DNA of 42,468 nucleotides, from IMG/VR virus record IMGVR_UViG_3300035670_000470, positions 1 to 42,468 of that record. One strand, given 5' to 3'. The stretch is from a virus. Positions 16,419-22,932 of the stretch are shown here, piece by piece. Every line of letters begins with the position of its first letter. The stretch's first letter is position 1. Position numbers and translations under genes: made by a program. The notes beneath the pieces were generated by a model. It was not told the DNA's origin. It made no database searches and saw nothing but the letters and a program-made list of their open reading frames with translations.

Positions 16419-16462
16419 TGTAATGGGCATGTGCCCAACCTCACTGATATTGGAGAATGACC

Positions 16463-16759
16463 ATGGCTTTCCAGACCAACACTCAATCCGCTCTGAACAA
16501 CGTCGCTGCCCTCGTGGGTCTTACCCAGGAGAAGGACGACAGCTGGAAGTCTCAGGGCTTCCTGAACCTCTACATCCCGACCAAGAGTGGCAGCCGCCGT
16601 AAGGTAGGCACCATCTTCCTGAAGGAGTCTCGTGCCACCGACAAGCAGCTGCTGGATGCCTTCAAGCGTGATCCCGAGGCAACCATGAAGAAGCTGATGT
16701 CCGTGATGGAGCTCGAGTTCAACACCGCCGAAGGGTCCGAGGATCTGCTCGATCTCTGA
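16463..16759 (+). CDS. Conserved 98-residue early phage protein
   Basis: The start at ATG 16463 (MAFQTNTQSALNN) has GGAG at the right distance; the ATG six bases earlier is too close to it. The block SQGFLNLYIPTKSGSRRKVG then TIFLKESRATDKQLLDAFK resembles a small protein repeated in many phages and prophages, whose function is unknown to me. It has the composition of a soluble alpha/beta protein with an acidic tail (SEDLLDL). Its strong ribosome site, and its place behind the best early-promoter hairpin, suggest high early expression. Confidence 0.8.
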   Translation: MAFQTNTQSALNNVAALVGLTQEKDDSWKSQGFLNLYIPTKSGSRRKVGTIFLKESRATDKQLLDAFKRDPEATMKKLMSVMELEFNTAEGSEDLLDL

Positions 16760-16769
16760 GGTCGTGCAT

Positions 16770-16799
16770 GGCCTGCTCCCGCAAGGGTGCGGGCCTTTT
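16770..16799 (+). terminator. Terminator after the 98-residue gene
   Basis: GGCCTGC (16770-16776) pairs with GCGGGCC (16789-16795), with one G-T pair, and TTTTC follows. An alternative inner stem CCCGC/GCGGG is also possible. Confidence 0.7.
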
Positions 16800-16820
16800 C
16801 TTTGCTTGGGGGACAGGCCC

Positions 16821-16955
16821 ATGTCTGCACGTATGAAGAATGTTCTGACTGCTGTGGCCATCGTTCTGGCCTTCCTTGTCGTGGGTGCTATGGATGCCCA
16901 TGACGCTGAATGTTCTTGGAATGGTTGCGGGGATGCCCGCTATACGCAGGAGTGA
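16821..16955 (+). CDS. Small membrane or exported protein (44 residues)
   Basis: It starts MSARMKNVLTAVAIVLAFLVVGAMDAHDAEC. A basic N-terminus and ~17 hydrophobic residues form a single membrane helix or uncleaved signal anchor, followed by a short Cys-containing tail (CSWNGCGDARY). GGGGGACAGG precedes the ATG. It lies in the early region in a chain of small genes. No family is recognised. Confidence 0.6.
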   Translation: MSARMKNVLTAVAIVLAFLVVGAMDAHDAECSWNGCGDARYTQE

Positions 16956-16960
16956 AACCA

Positions 16961-17098
16961 ATGAAAGAGTTCAAGCTGATCATGGCTGGTGGTCGTGACT
17001 TCGTGGACTATCAGCGAGCACACGCTGTGCTGTTCGCCCTAGCTGAGGGGGGCTGGGCAAGCCTGTGCACATCGAGATGTACTGATGGAAGCGAGTGA
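16961..17098 (+). CDS. SLOG/DUF2493-like start, probably frameshifted
   Basis: From ATG 16961 (AGGAG upstream) the protein reads MKEFKLIMAGGRDFVDYQRA, the typical beginning of DUF2493/YspA-type SLOG nucleotide-binding proteins (IxAGGRDF). After about 30 residues the reading becomes odd (SLCTSRCTDGSE). A run of six G (17047-17052) lies at that point. One extra G would give GGLGKPVHIEMY followed by TGA at 17083-17085, which overlaps the next ATG (TGATG) exactly as most gene pairs here do. Either the sequence lacks one G, or slippage is used. Even so corrected, the protein is much shorter than a full SLOG domain. Confidence 0.5.
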   Translation: MKEFKLIMAGGRDFVDYQRAHAVLFALAEGGWASLCTSRCTDGSE

Positions 17099-17324
17099 AG
17101 GACGTCCTTTCGGCATCACCAATGAAGATGTTGCCGACTGGGCGTCCCGGTACACCACGCCACTCGAAATACAGATGGCAGCGGCCAACTGCAAGGCTTG
17201 GATCGATGCGTGTAGGCGGCGCACCGATCCCGATGAAAGGGCCAGAGGTATTCAGCACTGGGAAGAGCGTCTGCTCTTCCTACGCACCAAGGCCCTGATC
17301 ATGGGCGTCTACCTAGAGGAATGA
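17085..17324 (+). CDS. Hypothetical early protein (79 residues)
   Basis: It starts MEASEGRPFGITNEDV and is mostly helical, with a Trp/Arg-rich centre (CKAWIDACRRRTDPDERARG) and a Leu-rich end. The ATG overlaps a TGA in another frame (see the preceding entry), suggesting coupling. No family is recognised. Codon use matches its neighbours, so it is likely real. Confidence 0.65.
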   Translation: MEASEGRPFGITNEDVADWASRYTTPLEIQMAAANCKAWIDACRRRTDPDERARGIQHWEERLLFLRTKALIMGVYLEE

Positions 17325-17327
17325 GCC

Positions 17328-17534
17328 ATGTACGCAATGCAAATCGCACCAGAAGGTGAGCCCACCACTATCGGTGAGCTGAGGCAGTATCTGGTAGCCC
17401 TCGAGGCTGAATGGTCTGAGGAGGGCGTGCAGTACCTGGGCGAGTTCGACGACCAAGCCCTGTACATGGATACGGGCAAAGGCGTTGCGTATGCGACGTT
17501 CCAGTACGTAGCTGAGTTCGGGCTGGTGGCATGA
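17328..17534 (+). CDS. Hypothetical early protein (68 residues)
   Basis: It starts MYAMQIAPEGEPTTIGEL, three bases after the previous stop, with GAGGAA upstream. It is acidic, with alternating hydrophobic residues (YLGEFDDQALYMDTGKGVAY) that suggest a small beta-rich fold. There is no recognised family. The next feature is the TGCAAT repeat and a terminator, so this ends a sub-operon. Confidence 0.65.
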   Translation: MYAMQIAPEGEPTTIGELRQYLVALEAEWSEEGVQYLGEFDDQALYMDTGKGVAYATFQYVAEFGLVA

Positions 17535-17566
17535 GAGAGGGACTTCCTTCCCAGCACCTTCTGAGG

Positions 17567-17584
17567 TACTGCAATACTGCAATA
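17567..17584 (+). repeat. Tandem ACTGCAAT motif
   Basis: TACTGCAATACTGCAATA: two back-to-back copies of an 8-bp unit, with a third partial copy (GGCTGCAAT) inside the following terminator stem. It is the same motif as at 5460, 29236 and 36378. Confidence 0.7.
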
Positions 17585-17609
17585 GGGCTGCAATCACGCA
17601 GCCCTTTTT
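17585..17609 (+). terminator. Rho-independent terminator
   Basis: GGGCTGC (17585-17591) pairs with GCAGCCC (17598-17604) around AATCAC and is followed by TTTTT. It directly abuts the TGCAAT tandem repeat. Confidence 0.9.
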
Positions 17610-17626
17610 CGTGGGAGACAGTAGCC

Positions 17627-17794
17627 ATGCCCGAGACAGAAACCAAGCAGACCAAGCCGGTAAGAGAGCTCACTGCCGAGGATATCTTCTCCATGGATGA
17701 TGATGAATTCATGGAGATGTGGGAGGCATGGGAGAGCCGGGATACCCTGGCGCTCCAGGAGAATCTCAACAGCAAAGAGGAGTGGTTACCGTGA
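17627..17794 (+). CDS. Small acidic protein (55 residues)
   Basis: The start at ATG 17627 (MPETETKQTKPVRELT) has GGGAG upstream. It is very acidic (FSMDDDEFMEMWEAWESRD). Small, highly acidic early proteins can act as DNA mimics or bind host enzymes, but nothing specific is recognisable. It overlaps the next gene by GTGA, so it is the first gene of the unit leading into RNAP1. Confidence 0.6.
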   Translation: MPETETKQTKPVRELTAEDIFSMDDDEFMEMWEAWESRDTLALQENLNSKEEWLP

Positions 17795-18009
17795 GTACAA
17801 TCTTCATGTTTGTCATCGCCCTGGCCCTGCTGCCAGTGGCATTCCTGGTAGGCCTGACTCTGATCCGCATCGCCTTCCGTGTCGTCATCCTGGTGCTCTA
17901 CATCCTAGGTGGATTCTTCGAGGGCCTGTTCTCGAAGCCAGATCCCACCATCCACGATGGCGAGTTCGATGTCCTTGACCATGATCCCAAAGAAGGAGAC
18001 CGCGAGTGA
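17791..18009 (+). CDS. Small membrane protein upstream of RNAP1
   Basis: A GTG start at 17791 (overlapping the previous TGA, with GAGGAG upstream) gives 72 residues. Two hydrophobic segments (STIFMFVIALALLPVAFLVG and IRIAFRVVILVLYILGG) predict two membrane helices, followed by a charged tail (HDGEFDVLDHDPKEGD). N4 RNAPII works with membrane-associated early proteins, so a role near transcription is conceivable, but this is speculation. The gene overlaps RNAP1 by GTGA. Confidence 0.65.
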   Translation: MSTIFMFVIALALLPVAFLVGLTLIRIAFRVVILVLYILGGFFEGLFSKPDPTIHDGEFDVLDHDPKEGDRE

Positions 18010-18935
18010 ACGCACCTGTCCATATGCTCCCACACGACATGCAGCTGTCCAATGAGTACCGCTTCAGCCGGAAGCACATTGACAAGTACATCGACAAGGA
18101 GATCCGTGAGAACCCCGAGACAGAAGCCAAGGTGATGGATGGTATCCGGCGTCTTGAGGACTGGCTGGCCGGCACCTACTACGAGTCCAAGCAAGCCAGG
18201 ATCGATCAGATCAGGAACCTCGAGGTCGAGGCCATCGTGAGGAAGACCTTCGTCCTGGCCGCCTACTGCCAGATCCCTGAGCTGTTCACTTCGATCAGTG
18301 CCCAGCTGGCTGGTGCCCTGAAGATGGACAACCGCAGGGATGCCATCACCACCATGGCTGAGATCCTGGCTGTGCTGTGCCTGACCGATGCCTACGACAT
18401 CATCAGGCCTACGGTGAACGCTCAGTTCGTGGTCAAGTCGAACATCCCACTCAGCGAGAAGCTGCTGGTATATGTCGACAACTCCCGCTATCTCCCACCG
18501 ATGGTATGTGAACCTGCTGACCTCACCAGCAACTTCGAGTCAGCCTACCTGACCCACAACGACTGTGTGATCTTGGGCAGCAACAACGCCCACAGCGAGG
18601 ACGTGTGCCTCGACACCATCAACACCCTCAACAAGGTGCCCTTCAGCCTCAAGGTGGACTTCCTCAAGACCGTCGAGGAGATGCCCTCCGAGAAGCAGGC
18701 AGCCGGCCTCTCTGACCCGGCCAAGCGCATCCAGTGGGATCGCTTCAAGGAGCAGAGCTACGAGCTCTACCGGCTGATGTACAAGCAAGGCAACCGCTTC
18801 TGGTTCACCCACAAGGTGGACAAGCGCGGCCGCAGCTACTGCCAGGGCTATCACCTGTCCTATCAGGGATCAAGCTTCAAGAAGGGGATGCTGGAACTGG
18901 CTGACAAAGAGCCAGTCACCGGTGTTCCGATGTAA
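18006..18935 (+). CDS. RNA polymerase, N-terminal polypeptide (RNAP1, N4 gp15-like)
   Basis: This encodes 309 residues from GTG 18006, with AAGGAG seven bases upstream. Near the C-terminus, DKRGRSYC (residues 272-279) followed by YQGSSFKKGMLELA matches the T7 RNA polymerase DxxGR motif and its PQGNDMTKGLLTLA context. The polypeptide therefore holds the N-terminal and thumb part of a single-subunit polymerase and stops just before the palm motif A. N4 RNAPII is likewise made of two proteins (gp15, gp16) that together transcribe middle genes. The second half follows 140 bases downstream. The split point agrees with N4, so it is ancestral and not damage. Confidence 0.92.
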   Translation: MNAPVHMLPHDMQLSNEYRFSRKHIDKYIDKEIRENPETEAKVMDGIRRLEDWLAGTYYESKQARIDQIRNLEVEAIVRKTFVLAAYCQIPELFTSISAQLAGALKMDNRRDAITTMAEILAVLCLTDAYDIIRPTVNAQFVVKSNIPLSEKLLVYVDNSRYLPPMVCEPADLTSNFESAYLTHNDCVILGSNNAHSEDVCLDTINTLNKVPFSLKVDFLKTVEEMPSEKQAAGLSDPAKRIQWDRFKEQSYELYRLMYKQGNRFWFTHKVDKRGRSYCQGYHLSYQGSSFKKGMLELADKEPVTGVPM

Positions 18936-18973
18936 GCCCAGGCTTGCGTCTACTGTCGGAGATCTCCCCGCCA

Positions 18974-18995
18974 AAAATTGATCTGGATCAATTTT
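18974..18995. promoter_or_regulatory. Perfect 10-bp inverted repeat between RNAP1 and RNAP2
   Basis: AAAATTGATC-TG-GATCAATTTT has ten perfect pairs around a two-base centre and is A/T-rich in a G/C-rich setting. It could be a protein-binding operator or an extruding hairpin. It precedes a terminator-like hairpin, and RNAP2 starts 80 bases later. Confidence 0.75.
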
Positions 18996-19029
18996 CGTAC
19001 ACCCACTTTACCGGTACATTCCACCCGCT

Positions 19030-19062
19030 TCAGGGGCCTGTCTGAGGGCCCCTGATCTATTT
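19030..19062 (+). terminator. Terminator-like hairpin between RNAP1 and RNAP2
   Basis: TCAGGGGCC (19030-19038) pairs with GGCCCCTGA (19047-19055) around an eight-base loop, followed by TCTATTT. It implies that the two polymerase subunits are not simply co-transcribed, or that their ratio is set here. Confidence 0.7.
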
Positions 19063-19075
19063 ACGGAGTATGACC

Positions 19076-20323
19076 ATGCAGACGTTCACCGGCTTCGAAT
19101 ACCTCCTGATCGATGCGGCCAACAACTTTGGCCTGGACAAGGAGACCTACGACTCACGCATCATCTGGACCAAGGCCAACCTCGACAAGCTCGAGACACT
19201 GGTGGAAGAGGCTGACGACAAGGAGCAGTTCTACTCTGCTGTGCTGGCCATCCGGGAAGCTCAGGCCGGCAAGCCCTCAGGCCACCTGGTGGGCTTCGAT
19301 GCCATCTGCTCAGGCATGCAGATCATGTCTGCCATCACCGGCTGCCACAGCGGTGCCCAAGCCACTGGCCTGATCGACACCGGCTACCGTCCTGACGCCT
19401 ACAACGAGACCACCGAGGAGATGGGCAGGGTCATGGGTGGCCAGTTCCTGGTCGACCGCAAGGACGTCAAGGCCGCGGTCATGACCATGCTCTACGGCTC
19501 CAAAGCCAAGCCCAAGGAGATCTTCGGAGAAGAGACCCCTGAGCTGGCTGGCTTCTACCAGGCAGTGGCCAACATCGCTCCTGGGGCCTACGAGCTCCTC
19601 CAGGTGCTTCTGGATTCCTGGCAACCCTTTGCCCTGATGCACCGCTGGGTGCTCCCTGACGGCTTCGTTGCCCGCGTCAAGGTCATGGAAACTGTGGACG
19701 CCAGGATCGAGGTGGACGAGATGGACCATGCCTCTTTCACCTATGAGTGGAAAGAGAACGTGGGCAGCCAGACCGGCCTCAGCAACGTGGCCAACGTCAT
19801 CCACTCGATCGATGCCTACGTGCTGCGTAGCCTGATTCGTCGCTGCTCCTACGATCCCTCAGTGGTGCAGAGAGCACTGCAATACTGCACTACTGAAATC
19901 ATGGAGCGCGACTTGGCAGGCCTGGCCCAGGACACCGACCTGAGCCGTGCACCGGAAGCCATCCAGAAGTACGTGGAGCGGTTCCAGGCCACCAACATCG
20001 TGGATGCAGTAATCCTGCCTCACCTCAACCATGACACCGTGATATACCTCTCTAACGACCACCTGCGTCGCCTCAACCTCATGATGGAGTCCATGCTCGA
20101 GCACAAGCCGTTCCATGTCGTGGCCATCCACGATGACTTCCGCTGCCACCCCAACTACATGAACTACCTCCGGGCCCACTACCGACATGTGTTCATCGAG
20201 CTGGCCAACTCCGAGGTGCTCTCCGACATCCTCTCGCAGATCCATGGCGTCGCTGGCACCTACCGCAAGCTGTCGTCCGATCTCTCGGAGAAGATTGCCG
20301 GGTCCCAGTACGCAATCTGCTGA
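19076..20323 (+). CDS. RNA polymerase, catalytic polypeptide (RNAP2, N4 gp16-like)
   Basis: This encodes 415 residues from ATG 19076, seven bases after GGAG; the ATG at 19070 is only one base from it. All three T7-family palm/fingers motifs are present: motif A GFDAICSGMQ (catalytic Asp75), motif B with Arg128, Lys132 and Tyr140 in the spacing RxxxKxxxxxxxY as in T7, and motif C AIHDDFRC (His352-Asp353). It is the active-site half that pairs with RNAP1 to make the middle-gene RNA polymerase. A strong terminator follows at 20401. Confidence 0.93.
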   Translation: MQTFTGFEYLLIDAANNFGLDKETYDSRIIWTKANLDKLETLVEEADDKEQFYSAVLAIREAQAGKPSGHLVGFDAICSGMQIMSAITGCHSGAQATGLIDTGYRPDAYNETTEEMGRVMGGQFLVDRKDVKAAVMTMLYGSKAKPKEIFGEETPELAGFYQAVANIAPGAYELLQVLLDSWQPFALMHRWVLPDGFVARVKVMETVDARIEVDEMDHASFTYEWKENVGSQTGLSNVANVIHSIDAYVLRSLIRRCSYDPSVVQRALQYCTTEIMERDLAGLAQDTDLSRAPEAIQKYVERFQATNIVDAVILPHLNHDTVIYLSNDHLRRLNLMMESMLEHKPFHVVAIHDDFRCHPNYMNYLRAHYRHVFIELANSEVLSDILSQIHGVAGTYRKLSSDLSEKIAGSQYAIC

Positions 20324-20400
20324 GTGCCCTCCGCTACAGTGAGACTTAGAAAGACCCCACCCCAATAACAGATGCCCTCCGGGCATTGGAATGAGAATAA
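20324..20400 (+). other. Short gap with TCC-loop hairpin
   Basis: Contains ATGCCC-TCC-GGGCAT (20371-20385), a six-pair stem with a TCC loop like those at 25896 and 33269. No gene is seen. The downstream flank differs from that of the early-promoter hairpins. Confidence 0.5.
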
Positions 20401-20436
20401 GAGTGAGATCCCTTCGGGGGTCTCACTCTTTTTTTA
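20401..20436 (+). terminator. Strong terminator after RNAP2
   Basis: GAGTGAGATCCC pairs with GGGGTCTCACTC over 12 pairs around TTCG and is followed by eight T. It separates the RNA polymerase unit from the following genes. Confidence 0.95.
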
Positions 20437-20493
20437 TACCGACAACAGTGCGCCCTCAGTGGGACGCAGACAGTCCCCGGAGAGCAGACAGTC

Positions 20494-20916
20494 ATGGCCC
20501 ATATTCCCTTTTCAGAGTTGGTTGGTAAGACCCGGGTCACCGCGGAAGTCAACCAAGGCAGGGACGAGATCACCTTCGTCACCACCGAAGGTGAGCGCTA
20601 CAAGCTACTGCACTTCAACGACTGCTGTGAGTGCGTCTCCATCGAAGACATCGATGGCGACATGGAAGACCTGATCGGCAGTCCCATTCTGGTTGCTGAA
20701 GAAGTCTCCAACCAGGAACCCGACACCTTGCGCCTGATCACCCCTGAAGTGTTCAAGGCAGAACAGGGGGCCGACTCCTTCACCGGGACCTTCTACAAGA
20801 TCGACACCGCTCAAGGTGGTGTCTGCATCCGCTGGTTTGGTGAGTCCAACGGTTATTACAGCGAGTCCGTGGACTTCGTGAAGGCCGACGAAGACGGCGA
20901 GTTCCCTCGCTGGTAG
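20494..20916 (+). CDS. DUF7448-like conserved phage protein
   Basis: This encodes 140 residues. The central text YKLLHFNDCCECVSIEDIDG then DMEDLIGSPILVAEE is a pattern shared by a small phage protein family (HxxDCCExVxIEDIxGDxxDLIGxPI). The paired Cys and acidic residues may bind metal, but the function is unknown. GGAG lies upstream. Its last codons overlap the 19-bp palindrome that precedes the HTH gene. Confidence 0.8.
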   Translation: MAHIPFSELVGKTRVTAEVNQGRDEITFVTTEGERYKLLHFNDCCECVSIEDIDGDMEDLIGSPILVAEEVSNQEPDTLRLITPEVFKAEQGADSFTGTFYKIDTAQGGVCIRWFGESNGYYSESVDFVKADEDGEFPRW

Positions 20917-20933
20917 AAGTTCTCAGAACTTCT
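20915..20933. promoter_or_regulatory. Palindromic operator upstream of the HTH gene
   Basis: AGAAGTTCT-C-AGAACTTCT is a perfect 9+1+9 inverted repeat overlapping the stop codon of the previous gene. Further half-sites GTTCT follow at about 20942 and 20949. It stands 64 bases before the HTH protein, a typical autoregulatory arrangement. Confidence 0.75.
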
Positions 20934-20996
20934 CAACCGATGTTCTAAGTTCTCCGAAATCCCCCTTTCTGACCATATAAACCCGAGGGTTAAACC

Positions 20997-21449
20997 ATGG
21001 CTCGTACCAGCAAACTGAATGACAAGCAGAAAGACCGTGTGGTGGAACTGGTCCAAGCAGGCAAGTCCCGCAAGGATGTGGCCACCTTCTTCAACGTGTC
21101 GCCCCGGACCATCTACCGGGTGCTCTATGAGAAGGGGCTCCAGACAGACAGCAGTGAGCCTCGAGTGGTCACAGCCACTCTGGGGCCTGCCCAGGCCCGC
21201 CACCACCTCACCCATCTCTCTGATGATGAGCAGGCCATCCTGCGCATCTGCAAAGCCGCTGGCTTGAATGCAGACGCTCTGCGTCGCACCCTGGCCACGC
21301 CTGCCCTGACACCTGAGAACATCCGTACCACGCTCACCAGCCTGGCAGCCGACCAGCTCGGCATGTTCCTCGACTCCGTCTACACCACCCGTGCTCTGGC
21401 TTCCCTGAGCAAGGCCACCCAACCCGTGCAACAGGAGATGCCCGCATGA
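20997..21449 (+). CDS. Helix-turn-helix DNA-binding regulator
   Basis: This encodes 150 residues. Residues 5-45 (LNDKQKDRVVELVQAGKSRK then DVATFFNVSPRTIYRVLYEK) form a homeodomain/resolvase-type HTH with the usual GKS..DVA..F.VS..TIYR pattern. The rest is helical and may mediate multimer formation. The gene is preceded by a perfect palindrome plus extra half-sites, suggesting that it controls its own promoter, and it starts a run of six overlapping or near-touching small genes. It is a candidate switch for middle gene expression or lysogeny, by inference. Confidence 0.82.
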   Translation: MARTSKLNDKQKDRVVELVQAGKSRKDVATFFNVSPRTIYRVLYEKGLQTDSSEPRVVTATLGPAQARHHLTHLSDDEQAILRICKAAGLNADALRRTLATPALTPENIRTTLTSLAADQLGMFLDSVYTTRALASLSKATQPVQQEMPA

Positions 21450-21784
21450 GCGTGAAAGCAACTGGCGCTGAAATCAAAGCCTTCATGGGCGACGACAATT
21501 TCTGGTCACAGAAGGGCGAGTCGTGGGCAGAAGAGGTTGAGTTCGAAGTCAACGGCTCCGTGTCCTATGACCTCAGCCTGCACACCCTCAATGACAACGA
21601 TCAGATCAAGCTGGTCGACGGCTACGTCGTCATGGAGCAGGAGGAGGAACCGGTTAGCCTGGCCACCTTCTTCCGTCGCTGGCGGAAAACGCAGACCACC
21701 GCCTACCTGTCCGTCGAAGTACCGAAGGACAAGGCCGACATCATCAAGGCGGCCATCAAGGCAGCTGGCGGAAAGGTGATCTGA
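21446..21784 (+). CDS. Hypothetical protein (112 residues)
   Basis: It starts MSVKATGAEIKAFMGDDNFW and overlaps the HTH gene by ATGA. A beta-rich centre (VSYDLSLHTLNDNDQIKLVDGYVV, read in two parts) precedes a C-terminal segment with ATFFRRWRKTQT and VEVPKDKADIIKAAIKAAGG. It has no recognised family. Co-translation with the HTH regulator suggests a shared role or simply shared timing. Confidence 0.72.
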   Translation: MSVKATGAEIKAFMGDDNFWSQKGESWAEEVEFEVNGSVSYDLSLHTLNDNDQIKLVDGYVVMEQEEEPVSLATFFRRWRKTQTTAYLSVEVPKDKADIIKAAIKAAGGKVI

Positions 21785-21785
21785 T

Positions 21786-21983
21786 ATGACCCATCTACGC
21801 GTCGTAGAGCAAGCCAGGCCCCTGAGTGAGATCAAGGCCTGCGCCATGCCCATGTACCAAACCAGAGACAGTCTCGTGGAGGCTGTGCAGTACATCGAAA
21901 GCCAGGTCGACATGCCGCCCAATGAGCTGTTCCCGCTGCTCATGACCTACCACAACAGCCTGATCAAGGCCCTGACGGAGTAG
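21786..21983 (+). CDS. Hypothetical protein (65 residues)
   Basis: It starts MTHLRVVEQARPLSEIKACA, two bases after the previous stop, with AAAGGTG upstream. It is a small all-helical protein (LVEAVQYIESQVDMPPNELF). No family is recognised. Codon use and packing in the operon support it as a real gene. Confidence 0.65.
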   Translation: MTHLRVVEQARPLSEIKACAMPMYQTRDSLVEAVQYIESQVDMPPNELFPLLMTYHNSLIKALTE

Positions 21984-21987
21984 TGAC

Positions 21988-22242
21988 ATGCCCCTTACCG
22001 ATCCTGCTGCCATCACGGCCATCCGGGACCTGATGCAGTGGCATCGGGACCAGGTGGAATTCCTCACCGCCGTTAAAGAATCCTCCCAGAAGATCGTCAT
22101 TCTCGACTTCCCTGATCAGGACAGCCTGGAGCTCACCGAAGAGCAGTCCAAGGGCTTCCGCCTGGGCCTCATGCTGGCCCTCGAGTTCATAGGGGAGCTG
22201 CCCCTTGACCTCGCTCCAGAAGATACCCAGGAGGTGCACTGA
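21988..22242 (+). CDS. Hypothetical protein (84 residues)
   Basis: It starts MPLTDPAAITAIRDLMQWHR after GGAG. It is helical and acidic in the middle (KIVILDFPDQDSLELTEEQS), with a helical end (FRLGLMLALEFIGELPLDLA). Its stop overlaps the next start (TGATG). No family is recognised. Confidence 0.65.
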   Translation: MPLTDPAAITAIRDLMQWHRDQVEFLTAVKESSQKIVILDFPDQDSLELTEEQSKGFRLGLMLALEFIGELPLDLAPEDTQEVH

Positions 22243-22442
22243 TGGTCACCATGACCCTTGTTGTTGAGCTCCCCGACAACGAAGCCCACGCCAGCCAGAT
22301 CATGCGCGACTTGTCCGAATCGTTCATCGACGGCACCAGCTGTCACTCGGTTCTTGGCTTCAGGGTCCTGGACATGGGCTTTGGCAATAACCTTGCCCGT
22401 CCCATGACGTTCACCACTACCGAAACCAAGGAATCGACATGA
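22242..22442 (+). CDS. Hypothetical protein (66 residues)
   Basis: It starts MVTMTLVVELPDNEAHASQI. AGGAGG lies nine to ten bases upstream, and the start overlaps the previous stop. The pattern is beta-alpha-beta: a strand (TLVVEL), a helix (HASQIMRDLSESF), then a strand (SVLGFRVLDM). It may be a small ferredoxin-like fold. No family is recognised. Confidence 0.65.
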   Translation: MVTMTLVVELPDNEAHASQIMRDLSESFIDGTSCHSVLGFRVLDMGFGNNLARPMTFTTTETKEST

Positions 22443-22924
22443 GCGTTCCCGAGAATCCGGTCAACGACTTCATCCCACAGATCCACACTGCCGTGGAAGA
22501 GTGGCTCAGCGAACAGTCTCCCGTGCAGCTGCGTAGGGAAATTCGCGCACGCCTCGACAAGTCGCGCAACGAGATCCTCATGAAGCTCATGGGCTTTGAT
22601 CACTCCTATGGCAGCTCCTGGAAGATCGATCATTGTAACGGGCGTGCCGAAGGTAGCCTGGCGGGCAGGACACTCAAGGAGCATGTGGGAGACGAAGTCA
22701 GGGCATGGCTTCAAGACGTGGGCCTGCCCCAGCTCACGCAAGCCGAAACCACAGAGCTGAAGAAGTCCCTGCATACCGAGTACCTCAGCACGATGACCCG
22801 GGAACTCCGTGCGGTCGTCCGTACCCGTGCCAAGCAAGACCTCGACACCCTGATTGAGCAGGCAATCCCTGCCCCGGCCATCGAGCAGTACCTGGCCGCC
22901 CACGCACTGATCACCGATATCTAG
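22439..22924 (+). CDS. Hypothetical helical protein upstream of the AAA+ ATPase
   Basis: This encodes 161 residues starting MSVPENPVNDFIPQIHTAVE and overlapping the previous gene by ATGA. It is predicted to be almost all helical and rich in Arg, Leu, Glu and Thr, with no Cys cluster or membrane segment. It directly precedes the MoxR-like ATPase gene and may share its function, but no family is recognised. Confidence 0.7.
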   Translation: MSVPENPVNDFIPQIHTAVEEWLSEQSPVQLRREIRARLDKSRNEILMKLMGFDHSYGSSWKIDHCNGRAEGSLAGRTLKEHVGDEVRAWLQDVGLPQLTQAETTELKKSLHTEYLSTMTRELRAVVRTRAKQDLDTLIEQAIPAPAIEQYLAAHALITDI

Positions 22925-22932
22925 GAGACACC

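Noticed and set aside
19875-19891. Fifth TGCAAT site inside RNAP2
   Set aside because: It matches most of the motif but lies in coding sequence; it may be chance, so it is not listed as a feature.
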